Of a DNA stretch of 64,000 nt, positions 9,736 through 20,456 are shown piece by piece; the first letter of the stretch is position 1; each line of letters begins with the position of its first letter. The notes beneath the pieces were generated by a model. That model searched no databases. It had not been told where the DNA came from and saw only the letters and a list, made by a program, of their open reading frames with translations. Source of the DNA: Hofstenia miamia. Lineage: Eukaryota; Xenacoelomorpha; Acoela; Hofsteniidae. Location of the stretch: assembly GCA_900660155.1 (NCBI GenBank), contig CABFPE010000442.1, positions 412,142 to 476,141 on the forward strand, given 5' to 3'. The position numbers were made by a program, and so were the translations under genes.

Positions 9736-12255
9736 ATGTTGTTTAACACTCGATCCATAAAGAAGAAAAATGCTGCGCTTTTGCTATCTTCGGAGCTGGC
9801 TTATGAGAACATTGACATTTGTTTGATTACAGAGACCTGGCTCAACTGCGATGTTCAAGATAATATTGTCGCCATATCCGGGTATTCTATTCTTCGCCAC
9901 GACAGATCTTCCCATAATTCCAATAAAAAGTCTGGAGGAGGTGTTTGCGCCTATTATAAAACTACGCATAATGTGTCTCAACTTTTTCCAACACTTACCA
10001 TGAGTTTTGAAGCTTTGTGGTTACTATTTACTGCTGTTGAGTCGCAACACATATTTTGTGTCTTCTATTATCCTCCCTGTTGCCAACGTCAGGAGCATTA
10101 CCAGGAGTATTTTATCAGTTCTGTAGAAGAACTTCAATGGCAGTACCCAACTGCACACTTCACAATATGCGGTGACTTCAACGATTTTAACCCAACCAAA
10201 ATACTCGACGCATTACCAATGGAACACCTGCATATTGGGAGCACATGCGGACGTAATCAGCTCGATTTTATTCTCTCAACTGCTGGGAGAGATTACCACC
10301 CAGCGTACTCTAAAAGAACTACTGTTCCCTCTGATCACAGCGCCATTATCATAAAGGCTAAGAATCGTTCTAGGACGCAGCGCAAGATTGCTTTTGTTCG
10401 TAATATTCGACCCCAAGATGTCAGAGCATTGCACATTGCTATGGACAGAACAAACTTTCTTGATATCCTTCAAATAAATGATCCTGACAGAATGCTGGAA
10501 ATTCTGACCCAACGTATGCTCGAACTTTTCAACGCCTACTGTCCCGTCAAGAAGGTCAAGGTCTCTGAAAAAGACCCACCCCACGTGACGCCGCTGGTCA
10601 AACTTATGTTGAAGAGGAAATATTTCCTTGAAGTTCGGAACCGCAAGAATGAGGCTAATGCTCTATCTCGAAGAATCAGGAAAACCATGCTTGATAATAT
10701 TGCCAAAACGAAACATAAAGTGGGATCAAAACAATGGGGGAAGGCGGTCTCACCATGTGACTCCTCTCACGTGAATGTGGCATTGGACGTTGACGAAATT
10801 AACAAACATTACGCACAAGTTTCCCATATTGATACATATACTGCACCGGTCCGTGATTACGTAGATGACAGTATTCCTCCTGATTTTACAATTCATGAAG
10901 TTTACCACAGCTTACGGAGAATAAAGAAAACTGCACCAGGAATCGATCAGATTCCATATTGGCTCATTCGACAGAATGCTCACAACTTAGCTGAGCCTTT
11001 GTGTCACATTTACAATTTGTGTTTGGTAAGAGGGTGTTTTCCGAATTCATTCAAAGTATCCAGAATCGTTCCTATTCCGAAACGCTCAAAAGTGAAGTCT
11101 GTTACCGACCTGAGACCTGTATCTGTAACGCCAATCCTGTCGAGGCACTTAGAGAGAATGATATATGACAAGTTCATCTCCAAAGCCTACAATGCCAGAC
11201 TGAAGCGGAATCAATTCGGTTTCAGAAAGTCGTCAACGACAGAAATGGCTCTCTTGCGCATAATCAATAAAGCAAAGGATATGATTAAATCGTATGATTA
11301 CGTCAGGGTAATTGCAATTGATCTCAGTAAAGCGTTTGACCGAGTGCCGCGCGATCAGATGGTTAACTCTCTTCGCAAACTGAATATCTCGCCGTATGTT
11401 GTCAATCTAGTTTGCGACTTCCTTCTAGACAGGACAGAATTTGTTGACTTCAATGGGCGAAATTCGCGACTTCTCAGCACAAACGCTGGTATACCCCAAG
11501 GCTCTATTCTGGGGCCAATCTTATTCAACTTATTATATGATGATCTTGTTTTGAACGGAGATGATGTCTCTTTAGTAAAATACGCAGATGATGCTACAAT
11601 CCTACTGGGTGGAACGCGTGGTCAAGACAGGGCCCAAGAAGTGCTTTGCGCTGTGAAAGACTGGTGTAATAACAACAACCTATCGATGAACAAAGAAAAA
11701 ACGGTTGAAATGATTTTTTCTAAGGGTAGCTCTCCTTTGACTACTACACAATATCCATCTGGCAAACTCTTTCGAGCCATTAAAATCCTTGGAGTGTACA
11801 TTGATAATGCCTTGTCATTTGAAGAACATGTTTCAAGGCTTCTACGAAAATGCAGAAGCAAAATGTTCCTTCTAAATAAGTTAAAGGCACAAGGTTACTC
11901 CTTACGCGAGCTCAAGATACTTTACACTGCGTTGATATTGCCAAACATAACCTATTCGGTTTCAGTATGGGGAGGATGCAGGAAGTCATTACAGCAACTT
12001 ATAGACAAACTACAGAGGAAGGCAATGCGACTGGGATATACGGATAAATTTGAATCTATTGAAACAATTGTGAGAAAGTCAGATGAAAAACTGTTGAAGA
12101 GAATGTACTATGAGGACCATTTACTATCAGATCTAGTACCTGGAAGAAGTGACTATGCCTCTACAAATCTTCGGGTACGTTTACCAGCCCCCGAAAGAGA
12201 TATTGATAGGAGATTTACATTTATTTTTCCAAACAGATTCTTCAAGAAATACTAG
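9736..12255 (+). CDS. LINE ORF2: AP endonuclease plus reverse transcriptase (839 aa)
   Basis: ORF2 nicks target DNA and primes reverse transcription there. Endonuclease boxes: LFNTRSI (2-8), ITETWL with E33, ICGDFND near 145 and SDHSAI near 200. RT boxes: GIDQIPYWLI, a KRSKVKSVTDLRPVSV block, IAIDLSKAFD near 527, GIPQGSILGPILFN near 585 and the catalytic YADD at 616-619. A long thumb and tail follow. The frame has no stops, so it could still be active. The first endonuclease strand (PNVMLFN) begins just before the ATG, so either read-through from ORF1 or initiation at this ATG is possible. Clade CR1/L2/Jockey group is inferred from motif style, not from a tree. Confidence 0.88.
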   Translation: MLFNTRSIKKKNAALLLSSELAYENIDICLITETWLNCDVQDNIVAISGYSILRHDRSSHNSNKKSGGGVCAYYKTTHNVSQLFPTLTMSFEALWLLFTAVESQHIFCVFYYPPCCQRQEHYQEYFISSVEELQWQYPTAHFTICGDFNDFNPTKILDALPMEHLHIGSTCGRNQLDFILSTAGRDYHPAYSKRTTVPSDHSAIIIKAKNRSRTQRKIAFVRNIRPQDVRALHIAMDRTNFLDILQINDPDRMLEILTQRMLELFNAYCPVKKVKVSEKDPPHVTPLVKLMLKRKYFLEVRNRKNEANALSRRIRKTMLDNIAKTKHKVGSKQWGKAVSPCDSSHVNVALDVDEINKHYAQVSHIDTYTAPVRDYVDDSIPPDFTIHEVYHSLRRIKKTAPGIDQIPYWLIRQNAHNLAEPLCHIYNLCLVRGCFPNSFKVSRIVPIPKRSKVKSVTDLRPVSVTPILSRHLERMIYDKFISKAYNARLKRNQFGFRKSSTTEMALLRIINKAKDMIKSYDYVRVIAIDLSKAFDRVPRDQMVNSLRKLNISPYVVNLVCDFLLDRTEFVDFNGRNSRLLSTNAGIPQGSILGPILFNLLYDDLVLNGDDVSLVKYADDATILLGGTRGQDRAQEVLCAVKDWCNNNNLSMNKEKTVEMIFSKGSSPLTTTQYPSGKLFRAIKILGVYIDNALSFEEHVSRLLRKCRSKMFLLNKLKAQGYSLRELKILYTALILPNITYSVSVWGGCRKSLQQLIDKLQRKAMRLGYTDKFESIETIVRKSDEKLLKRMYYEDHLLSDLVPGRSDYASTNLRVRLPAPERDIDRRFTFIFPNRFFKKY

Positions 12256-12519
12256 CATTCTCGCTGTAACCTCCACTGTCTACCATATTCACACGTTACG
12301 AAATCATCAATCTAGAAATTTTCTCCGCTTCCTATTTGCATTATCTACTTCCCAAGTCTCCAACCCTTACCAAAAACACCGACACGAAAGGAATACAACA
12401 CCAGAGCTATCACGTCCGTGAAATGCCGCAAATACCTCTTCAAGTGAAGTGAATTTTATTGTAAATTTAGTCAGTTTGATGTGTTTCATTCTGAAATAAA
12501 GATAATTTCTAAACCAATG

Positions 12520-13680
12520 AAAGTCAAAATATAAAAATAAAATTTACCATCATTAGAAAAGTCTAAGAAAGTTTCTAATCCTCTGAATCTTGGCGGTGAT
12601 GTTGAGAGAATGTCGGCATAACTTCGTCGCATGTTTATTGGCGGTGAAAGCAAAGCATGTTTTGGCGGGGATTGTTCAAAGGTGTTGTTTTAATACATTT
12701 TTTCACATTTCTATAGTTTATTCCTTTTATGCCACTGGATACAATTTTGTTTTAATATTATAATCACTGTTCAAAATTTCCACAGTAAATAGACGCATTG
12801 GATTATTTTGATTATTATTTTCATGTAATTCACAGCCTAAAATGTTGTAGGTCTAAAATGGCTTCTTGAAGAACATTGTTAACTAATTAGAAAAGCATTG
12901 AATGCGCATTGCTAAGCACAAAACCAAAAATTTTAATGTTTATTTTTATTATGATTGATAGAATAGAATGCTAGACAGGCTATCTCAAAAAATTAATTCT
13001 AATTAAAAATGTTCTCCACTGCCTGCTGTTTTATAAATGATGTTGAGAAATTTTTTGTGGTGATTTCGATATAATTTATTAATATTTGAATGAATGTAAT
13101 TTATTAAGGATCTTTAGTAATTTTAATAAAAGCATGACTAAAAGAGACATACTTCGCTCAACTTGAGCGTGTCAATTTACAAAAAATCCCACAAAATATG
13201 CATTTAATTAAAATGTTATTTATGTAATAGATTGTTAAATAGATTAAAATTAATGCTGATATATGTAATCATCTTTGGTGTTAAGACTTGGTCACACCCT
13301 TCTTATGTATATACCTTCAATTACTTTTAGATTTTTGTAATTTGTTCGTATGTCTCACATATTTTACTGATTGGTGAAGTGTAGATAAATGCCGATAAAG
13401 AGTGTCATCTATTTTGGAAATTGGAGTAAAATGGACTGGTATGAAACAATCAAGAATAATAGCCCTTTTTGTGCTACAAATGGATAAGATGAAAAGTCGG
13501 CTTCTCACTACGAACCTTGAACCGCTGCATTTCCGGAAATAGACGACAACTTGCAATTTCCAGGCTTGATTAATGCTACATTGTATTTGTGTTTCATTTT
13601 TTATTTAATGTTTACATTTTGAAATGAGTTAATAGTAAAAAATTGCATTAATGTTATTCTAAATATGGTTGATATTTGTT
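12520..13680. other. No recognisable gene
   Basis: AT-rich spacer. GGCGGTGA occurs twice near 12590-12650 and a small palindrome CGCTCAACTTGAGCG lies near 13155. A 79-codon minus frame at 13317-13556 has no recognised motif. Confidence 0.4.
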
Positions 13681-13685
13681 TATAG

Positions 13686-15028
13686 CAGTGGTTCTCAACC
13701 TGGGCAAAACAAACTTTACTGGGGTTCTCACACAAAAAGCGATTTGTCAACGACGACATTTGGTGGTTCACTCGAAAATTATAATTCAGACGGTTTCCAT
13801 TACTGAGAATAGAATTTCTACAGAAATATTTACACAAATGCTCTATTGTTCTATAACAATCAAGCAGAGTAAAATAACATTTGTTTAATTTTTCTTCAAA
13901 AGCATAATCATTTAACAGTAGAAGCGCCAGATCTTTAATATACCTAAAAGCGCCAAAATTCGTCAATTTCTATATTACGTTTTATAAATTACTACAAATG
14001 TACCCAAAAGCTTAGTAACATATTATAAATGATATTTATAACATAAATTCATGTACATAGATTGCATTGTTTCATTAAATTAATAAAAAGGGCGTGAAAA
14101 GTTTGTGTAAATATTTTGCAGCTAATTGTACCCAATTATCATGGATTACAAAATATACTTTAATTTCATTGGATAAAATTGCTGCAAAGACGTAGAAATG
14201 TCAAGCATTACAGCATCATTTGTCATTTGTTTCTTACAAACAATGATAATCTTCCAAGTGTTGACTCTGGAGATGACACTGAACAAGATTTAGAAGAGGT
14301 AGAGGAGAATAATGATGAACAGCTATTACATGATATTTCATATTGAACAAGCAGCAGTGCTGAAGATTTAGATCTCTTGTCACATAGCAGTCACGAAGAG
14401 ATTGACAATGAACATAATTCACTTTGAGCGCGAGATGGAACTGAATGGACAATAATTGAAAATGTACAGGGAGCTAGACGTGGTACAAGGCAACAATAAA
14501 ATATAGTGAACCAGCCTGAAGGTGTAACACGAGCTTGTGTTGGCATCAACTCCATTAGACGCATGGAATTCTTTCTCTTTGATAATCGAATTTTATTAGT
14601 GATTGTACAAATGCTTTTGCTAATGAAAGGATAGATTGCAATCTAACAAGTGATGAACTAGAAAAATTCGTGGGACTACTGTACCTAAAAGAAATTATAT
14701 ATCGATGAAATTATCCATTCAAAAAACTATGGTCAACGACATATGGATGTCCCATATTCAGAAAGAAACTGTCCCGCCAAAAAGAGCTAAAAGGTTTCTC
14801 AGATTTGATCGTCGTAGAAATCTGAAGTCTAATTTCAACTATTTTAGACTGCTTTGTAGCCAATTCTCAAAATTGCTAACACCCATAATCATTTTTGACA
14901 ATTGATTAACAATTATTTCCGACTAAAACATGCTGCCCTTTTACGTAATATATGCCCACAATGCGGGTGGGTGTACAGCTAAAACCTAAGAAAAAGAGTT
15001 CATGGGTAAGAACGGTTGAGAACTCCTG
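13686..15028. mobile_element. Decayed DNA transposon with CAGTGGTTCTCAACC-type ends
   Basis: The left end reads CAGTGGTTCTCAACC (13686-13700). The right end reads GGTTGAGAACTCCTG (15014-15028), whose complement is CAGGAGTTCTCAACC, giving 13 of 15 matching terminal positions. CAG-type ends like this are usual in hAT/Charlie elements. The 8-bp flanks, GTTTATAG and TCTTAGAG, match at only 5 of 8 positions, so a target duplication is weak. The interior, however, contains piggyBac-type coding remnants. Either a piggyBac sits inside an old hAT copy or the ends are misjudged. Confidence 0.45.
14250..14905 (+). pseudogene. piggyBac-type transposase relic
   Basis: The plus strand in shifting frames shows an acidic N-terminal stretch, then MEFFLFDN, LEKFVGLLYLKEIIY, LWSTTYGCPIF and RFLRFDRRRNLKSN. 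In piggyBac (DDE_Tnp_1_7) transposases the order is an E-F-lG-l block, an LW-yG-P-F block, an S-R-F-I block and an LRFD-xxR block, so identity to that N-terminal half is good. The catalytic core downstream is missing. Several stops and frameshifts are present, so it is a dead copy. A 66-aa open stretch at 14705-14905 is the best-preserved part. Confidence 0.65.
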
Positions 15029-15290
15029 TCTTAGAGCATTGCCACAACAAAATTGAAACAGATCAGTGTCAAATCACCCAATATGACCTATTCAACCAAT
15101 CAATTATATAATCTCCTAGAGCATTCGCAAATACATAAATTAAAAAATGTAAATCAAATTGTGACATTTCCATTGCAAAATGGCAAGGAACCTTTCAAAA
15201 TTTAGCTTATAAACCTGCAAATTTATAATAAAAAGCCTAAGTAGGCCCTGTCAATTTCGAAACAAATAGCAAAATGAAACACTGAAAGAT

Positions 15291-18200
15291 TTAATTCTTT
15301 TTATTTTTTTCCAATCTTTCCTTTCTGTCTTCCATGATAGTCGCACGAATTCCTTTTCGTCGTGGCAAACTAATCCAAGGTTTTTCGCCTTTGCCAATTA
15401 CAAATACATTGCCTATACGAGTTAAAAAAGGGCGACCAATAGCGTCTTTGACGTGTATCATGTCATGAGCGCCTTGCAAACGATCGCGTTTCATCATGAT
15501 TCCAACACGACCAATGTTATGACCTCCAGTAATAATTACAACATTACCTAGAGTAGATGTTTCAAAAATTCAAAAAAATAATTTATAGTTGCATACATTA
15601 AACACATCACTGCCACAAAGTTTTGAGACAGTGTCCTAATATTTTTGAGCACACACCACACAACACTTTTATTTTGAATTGATATTATATGTTGAATCAT
15701 AATGACACTTCCAAAAAGCGCAAACCTTGTCTGCGCCCTGAAATATAGAACCGCAAATTGTTTTGAGAAAAAGTAAGAAAGCGATTAAATTTATTGACGG
15801 TTGTCACAAAACAATCAATTTACCTAACATTATTGGATGCATATTTCAGATAAGACCATGTTTTATTACATCAAATATTACACAAACGTGCTACAGAAAA
15901 ATACAGCTTACAGAAATGTGTCACCCAGAAAGTCAGTAGTAAAGCCTAGGCTTCTTAAGACTCTGACCATTTTTACTAACTTATTCAATAACCTCGCTTA
16001 ATTCAGCCTATAGTTTCCCAAAATTTAGAAAAATTGTATATTAATATTTTAAAAGAAAGTCTTGTCTGTATGGAACAGCACCTCGCCCAATAAACGCATA
16101 AATATAACTAAGAAACCAAATTGTATAACGAAAAATTTTATTCTTATTTTTCATTTACTTAAGAAATTGAAAACTGCATGTTATATTTAGGCCATTACCA
16201 AAGCGAAGTAAAGTTCCGTTATAACTTTTTTGAATGAATTTGCTTTCTTTTATATTAGTTTAACGCTATATTAACTAATATTTTTAAAAATACATGCCAG
16301 CATGTAACATTAGCAATAGCACATTGGTACACAAACTAATGAAATGACTAAACTTAAAAATATTCTTTTCACCCAATAGTGCTTAGAAATAAATGTCAAC
16401 GACTTCTAACAAGTCGAATCTCGCCATATGAAAAATTAGTAACGTAATTATCATTCTTAGTGCAGAGGCATCATAAATGTTAAAACCGAATTATAAATAG
16501 TTAAATGCTTCATCATTGAAAAAAGAAACCTGTTTCAAAACGAACGTAATCTGCAATTTTGCCAGTTTCGATATTTATTTTGACAGTATCGTTTTCCTTA
16601 ATTTCTGGATCTGGATAACGAATGGTCCGTGCATCATGTGTAACTAAATATGGAGTCTTCTTTGGACCTACCGCTACCCGTCGAACTTTGCAAAGCTTAT
16701 ACTATAACAAAACATTTATTTAGAACAATTTTACAAAAAACTTACTTTGGCTTCCTTGTCTGACACTTTATGCAGTTTAAAACGTCCTTTAGTATCATAA
16801 ACAAGACGGAAGTTTTCACCAGTTTTTTCAAGAGAAACAATATCTAAATAATAAAAATATACTATAATATATTATATTCTGTATTCGAGGAATAAAAGCG
16901 TACAATAATAAGGTAAAATTCAATAGACACACATTCACAAGAGAAAGAAAATCATCATTCGACGAACAAGAAATACTAAAACAAAATTAAGTTGTAAATT
17001 GCAAAATTTAAATAGAATTTTTTTAAATGAAATTACTATAAAAGGAACATAAACAAAGACAAAGGTGCGTTTACAGCTTATAACACTTCTCTTTTGAAAA
17101 GAATATACTGTTGTTGATCCGCTGTTTACAATTGAGCTTGTTGATGACACCTTCATTTGTTATTGAGACAGCGTTTACAGCTGACTAATCTCAATTGAAA
17201 CTTGTAATGACTAATCAGTAAAGTAATGAAACCCGAAAAGTGCTTTCATCGCGTCTTTCATCTCAATTGTGCAAATATGTTCGTATTTCAAGGCCTTACA
17301 GCAGTATTAGGGCAATTGATAAGCTCGATTACGCATTATTTTGACTTATTAGTTTTATTGATCGCCCTACACAGCAATTTACAGTTGAAATTGTCCCGAT
17401 TTAGAGCTCAACTGCGAACCATTATTTTATTGATAAACTAAACACACCATAAGAAAATTTTGTAAATAAATTAATATGGATACGTAACAAAACGTTAATT
17501 TAACTGTATGCAATTTGATAGGAAGTTGGCAAAATCAAGAACCCCCAGCTAACTGCAATTAATATGAGCATTACATATTTCAACGAAATTGCAAATCCGT
17601 TATGCTAAAATAAATTAAAAAGGAAATTGTGTTGCAAATTTCAACTTTCAGGATAGATAGCTAATTTGCCTTTCTATAAGCAGAATAAACGCCAAATACA
17701 AAAACAGTTGGAGCTGGTCTGCTATATGCGAATAATAACCACTTATGTGTACGTAAGCGAATACATTAGTTGGATATGAGCAAAACTATTTATGCAAAGA
17801 TGTCATCAATCCTAAAACGGATAATAATGCAAAATAGTTGAGAACAAATACATAAAACTGTAAAAAATGGAAGCAATATGATAAGAAGTTGGCAAAGCCA
17901 ACACCCAGCTAACTGCTATTAATATAAGCACAACAGAAACAATTTTCAAAGAAATTGCAATTCCATTATGCTAAAACTAAAAGCTAAATTATGTTGCAAA
18001 TTTCAACTTTCTGGATAGATAGCGAATTTGCCTTTCTATAAGCAGAAAAAGGCTCTGTGCTGCAGGCGAATAACAACCACTTATATCTACATAAGAGAAT
18101 ACATTAAGTACATATGGCAAAACCAATATACAAAAATGTCATGCATTTAAAAGTGGAATAATAGGGCCAAATACATAATGGTTTATTTTAAATGCGTGCA

Positions 18201-19698
18201 ATTTGATAAAAAGTTGGTAAAACCAACACTCAGCTAACTGCAAATAAGATAAGCAAAACAGAAACCAATTTCAACGAAGCTGCTATTTCATTATGCTAAA
18301 TCAAATTAAAAATCAAGTTGCAAACCAACTTTTTTAAGCAGAATAAATACCACCTATAAAAAGCAGCTTTACAAAATGACGTCAAAGCATTGCCTCATGT
18401 TTATTTTATTGTAATTTTCCAGAGGTGAGGAGTTTGTATTATTAGAGCGGCATTATTGCAGGTCAACGGCCTCTGATTTCAAAAAGCGGAAATGACATCA
18501 AATCACAGCTTAGGGTTGTCATCAAATTTCATTTTTTAAATTAGGGCACCGGTTAATTTAGGTTTTAAGGCTTAGGTTTCCGGAACTTCAAGTTGTGACT
18601 TGGATTAGGGCTTAGATCTATAAAATATCTAAAAATTTATATTTTAAGTTTACATTTCAGATGACGTCAAATAAAGTGTTGGACGCTAAAGTTAAATCAG
18701 GGTTTACAAGACCCTGATAAAGTTGGTCTCGAGTCTCGGCCGAGACCTAGCTAAGTTTTGAGTCTCGTCTCGAATTTTATTTGGTCGTTTTTAGGTTAAT
18801 GACGTAAAGAATTCAAACAATTGCAATGAAATAATGCTCGTTTTGAGCCAATGTTTTTAAAGAAAGATTTTTTAATACAAAAGTCAATTTAATTTAAATT
18901 TTTGAAACGAAATTGAGACATCAATATTATACAGCTTTAAATATATTTGAAAAAGTCTCGACTAGGTCTCAAATTCGTTACTTCTCGTCTCGGGATTTGG
19001 TCTCGTAAGCCCTGAGTTAAATAACGCCTGAGATGTTAGCTAATATCGCCAAATTTAACTAGTCTAAGATATTGTAAATTGGGCGATATTTTACATTAGA
19101 GGACCCAGTTCAAGTGACGTCATAAATTAATAATTGAACCCTAACCCTACACCCCAAACATTGCAATTGCATTGAATTTCATCATGTTGATTAATTTTTT
19201 GCAAAAAAGTTTTGGGAAAGGGATTGGGGTTAGGGATCCTCTAAAGTAAAATAACGCCGTAAATTACACACTTTACTACTATACTAATAAAAAACATACC
19301 CATGAACCCGGCTGGGAATGTGATATCTGTTCTAATTTTTCCATCTACCTTCATCAAGCGCTGATTCACAATCTTAATTGCATCTGAATAGTTTAAAGCA
19401 TACTTTAGACGATTTCTTAATATAACGACAAGAGGCAAACATTCACGCAATTTATGAGGTCCCTGTGAGGGGCGTGGAGCAAATGCGCCAGATAACTTAT
19501 CAAGCATCCAATGACTAGGTGCATTTAATCGTTTAAGATGTTTACGAGGACCACGTGCCTAAAATGTAGAGTGAATTTCGTAGATTGACAAATAAAACCG
19601 TTTAATTTTATAAAATATTAGTCCGAACACTATTAAAAAGACTAACTTAAATGCACGGATATTAAATTCTATTATTACAATTCTTAGCAAATTACCAT
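15291..19698 (-). CDS. RPS4: Ribosomal protein eS4 (five exons)
   Basis: eS4 is a core small-subunit protein needed for 18S rRNA processing and 40S assembly. Exons in transcript order: 19698-19696 (ATG only), 19558-19300, 16843-16746, 16701-16530 and 15547-15291, all bounded by AG/GT and joined in phase. The product is 262 aa, against 263 in human. It begins [19 protein letters not shown] and contains the S4 RNA-binding region ([19 protein letters not shown]), [14 protein letters not shown], a C-terminal KOW-like segment ([16 protein letters not shown]) and [13 protein letters not shown]. An ATG-only first coding exon is usual in animal RPS4 genes. Introns are 137, 2456, 44 and 982 nt. The segment [15 protein letters not shown] departs from the common RxRHPGSFDxVHVKD. 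Confidence 0.96.
17500..18360. repeat. Three diverged ~350-bp tandem repeats in eS4 intron 2
   Basis: Units start near 17505, 17873 and 18199. Each opens with GCAATWTGATARRAAGTTGG, continues with CAGCTAACTGC, CATTATGCTAAA and TTTCAACTTTC, and ends with AAGCAGAA and CAACCACTTAT-type blocks. The third unit is shortened. Identity looks like 75-85%, so the array is old. No coding potential is seen. Confidence 0.75.
18377..19122. promoter_or_regulatory. Three perfect CRE palindromes in eS4 intron 2
   Basis: TGACGTCA occurs at 18377-18384, 18662-18669 and 19115-19122, three times in ~750 bp. This is the CREB/ATF binding site. They flank the hAT-type MITE and lie in sequence with several TTAGGG-like words. 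Function as an intronic enhancer is inference. Confidence 0.35.
18698..19014. mobile_element. hAT-type MITE, 317 bp, perfect 8-bp TSD
   Basis: The left end CAGGGTTTACAAGACC and the complement of the right end CAGGGCTTACGAGACC match at 14 of 16 positions. Both ends are flanked by AGTTAAAT (18690-18697 and 19015-19022), an exact 8-bp target duplication as made by hAT transposases. Subterminal GAGTCTCG/CGAGAC words are repeated, which is usual for hAT transposase binding. It has no coding capacity, so it is non-autonomous. Confidence 0.9.
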
Positions 19699-19735
19699 TT
19701 TCGATGCGCTCTGTGTCTGTTTCTAAAAAGAAATT
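19699..19735 (-). promoter_or_regulatory. eS4 5'UTR with TOP-like pyrimidine tract
   Basis: Upstream of the eS4 ATG the minus strand reads TTTCTTTTTAGAAACAG and then CATCGAAAATG. Ribosomal protein mRNAs commonly start at C followed by pyrimidines (5'TOP), and C at 19730 followed by five Ts would fit. The same TTTTTAG (AG at 19724-19723) could instead be a splice acceptor for a 5'UTR exon or spliced leader. Confidence 0.45.
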
Positions 19736-19759
19736 ATAATTTCGTATCAAGCAGTTACG

Positions 19760-20440
19760 ACATAAAAGGGACAAGCAATATTCATATAGAATTAATTTAA
19801 ATCGAAATGTGTAATAATTTATGTGACAAATAGACGTAAAAACAATTTTAATTTTAAATTAGCTTGATAGTGCTGCGAAATGCTGTAAATCACTTGTACA
19901 TGCAATTTTCAACAACTATTTTGAACGACTTTAGCAATATAAAATTACCCGTTATGAGGAATAATAATAAGCATACGATGTCAGTGTATACAATGGAGGA
20001 CTTTTACCAAAGCTTAAAAATGATCAGAATATTACTATAGGAATGAAGATTCAATAGAAACCTGCATATAGTAGGCGATCAAAATAAAAAAAATTGCAAT
20101 ATAATGAGAAAAATCATGCTTTCAATTATCACAAGTATTTACGTTAGGAGCTCAATGTTTGTTCGTAGCATGGCATTTGATGGGAATGCTAACAAATGGC
20201 AAACTATAATCTTTCATAACGAATTCTTTCATAATTAATATTAGAATCATGGGACATGAATAATTATAGACTTCTGAGAAAAAAAATTTTTATATTTAAG
20301 TATTTTTTAGTAAGCTTGTCTCAAATCATTGTTTAGTTTTAACCCTAGATATTATGAAAGAGTATACTACAGCCTAACAAATTGCTTCTGTTGACGTTGT
20401 GTTGATGCTGATTTTTGTTTTTGTAAATTAAATTGTATAG
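19760..20440. other. No recognisable gene
   Basis: AT-rich flank upstream of eS4, presumably containing its promoter. No TATA box or other element can be assigned with confidence. Confidence 0.4.
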
Positions 20441-20456
20441 GTTCAAGGTATTACAG

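Larger units (their letters stand above)
8770..12515 (+). mobile_element. Near-intact two-ORF LINE
   Basis: A full-length or nearly full-length non-LTR retrotransposon. ORF1 (8839-9714) and ORF2 (9736-12255) are both uninterrupted, and the RT and endonuclease boxes are present. GC content and codon use are visibly richer than in the flanking sequence, which suggests a young insertion. The 3'UTR runs to about 12515 and ends near GAAATAAAGATAATTTC, with no long poly(A). The 5' boundary is a guess, and no target duplication was found. It differs in sequence from the 2A-bearing LINEs around it and so belongs to a separate family. Confidence 0.75.

Noticed and set aside
19133-19240. CCCTAACCCTA and GGTTAGGG words as an interstitial telomere
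   Set aside because: Only two adjacent telomere-type units; isolated TTAGGG words are common here and no array exists.
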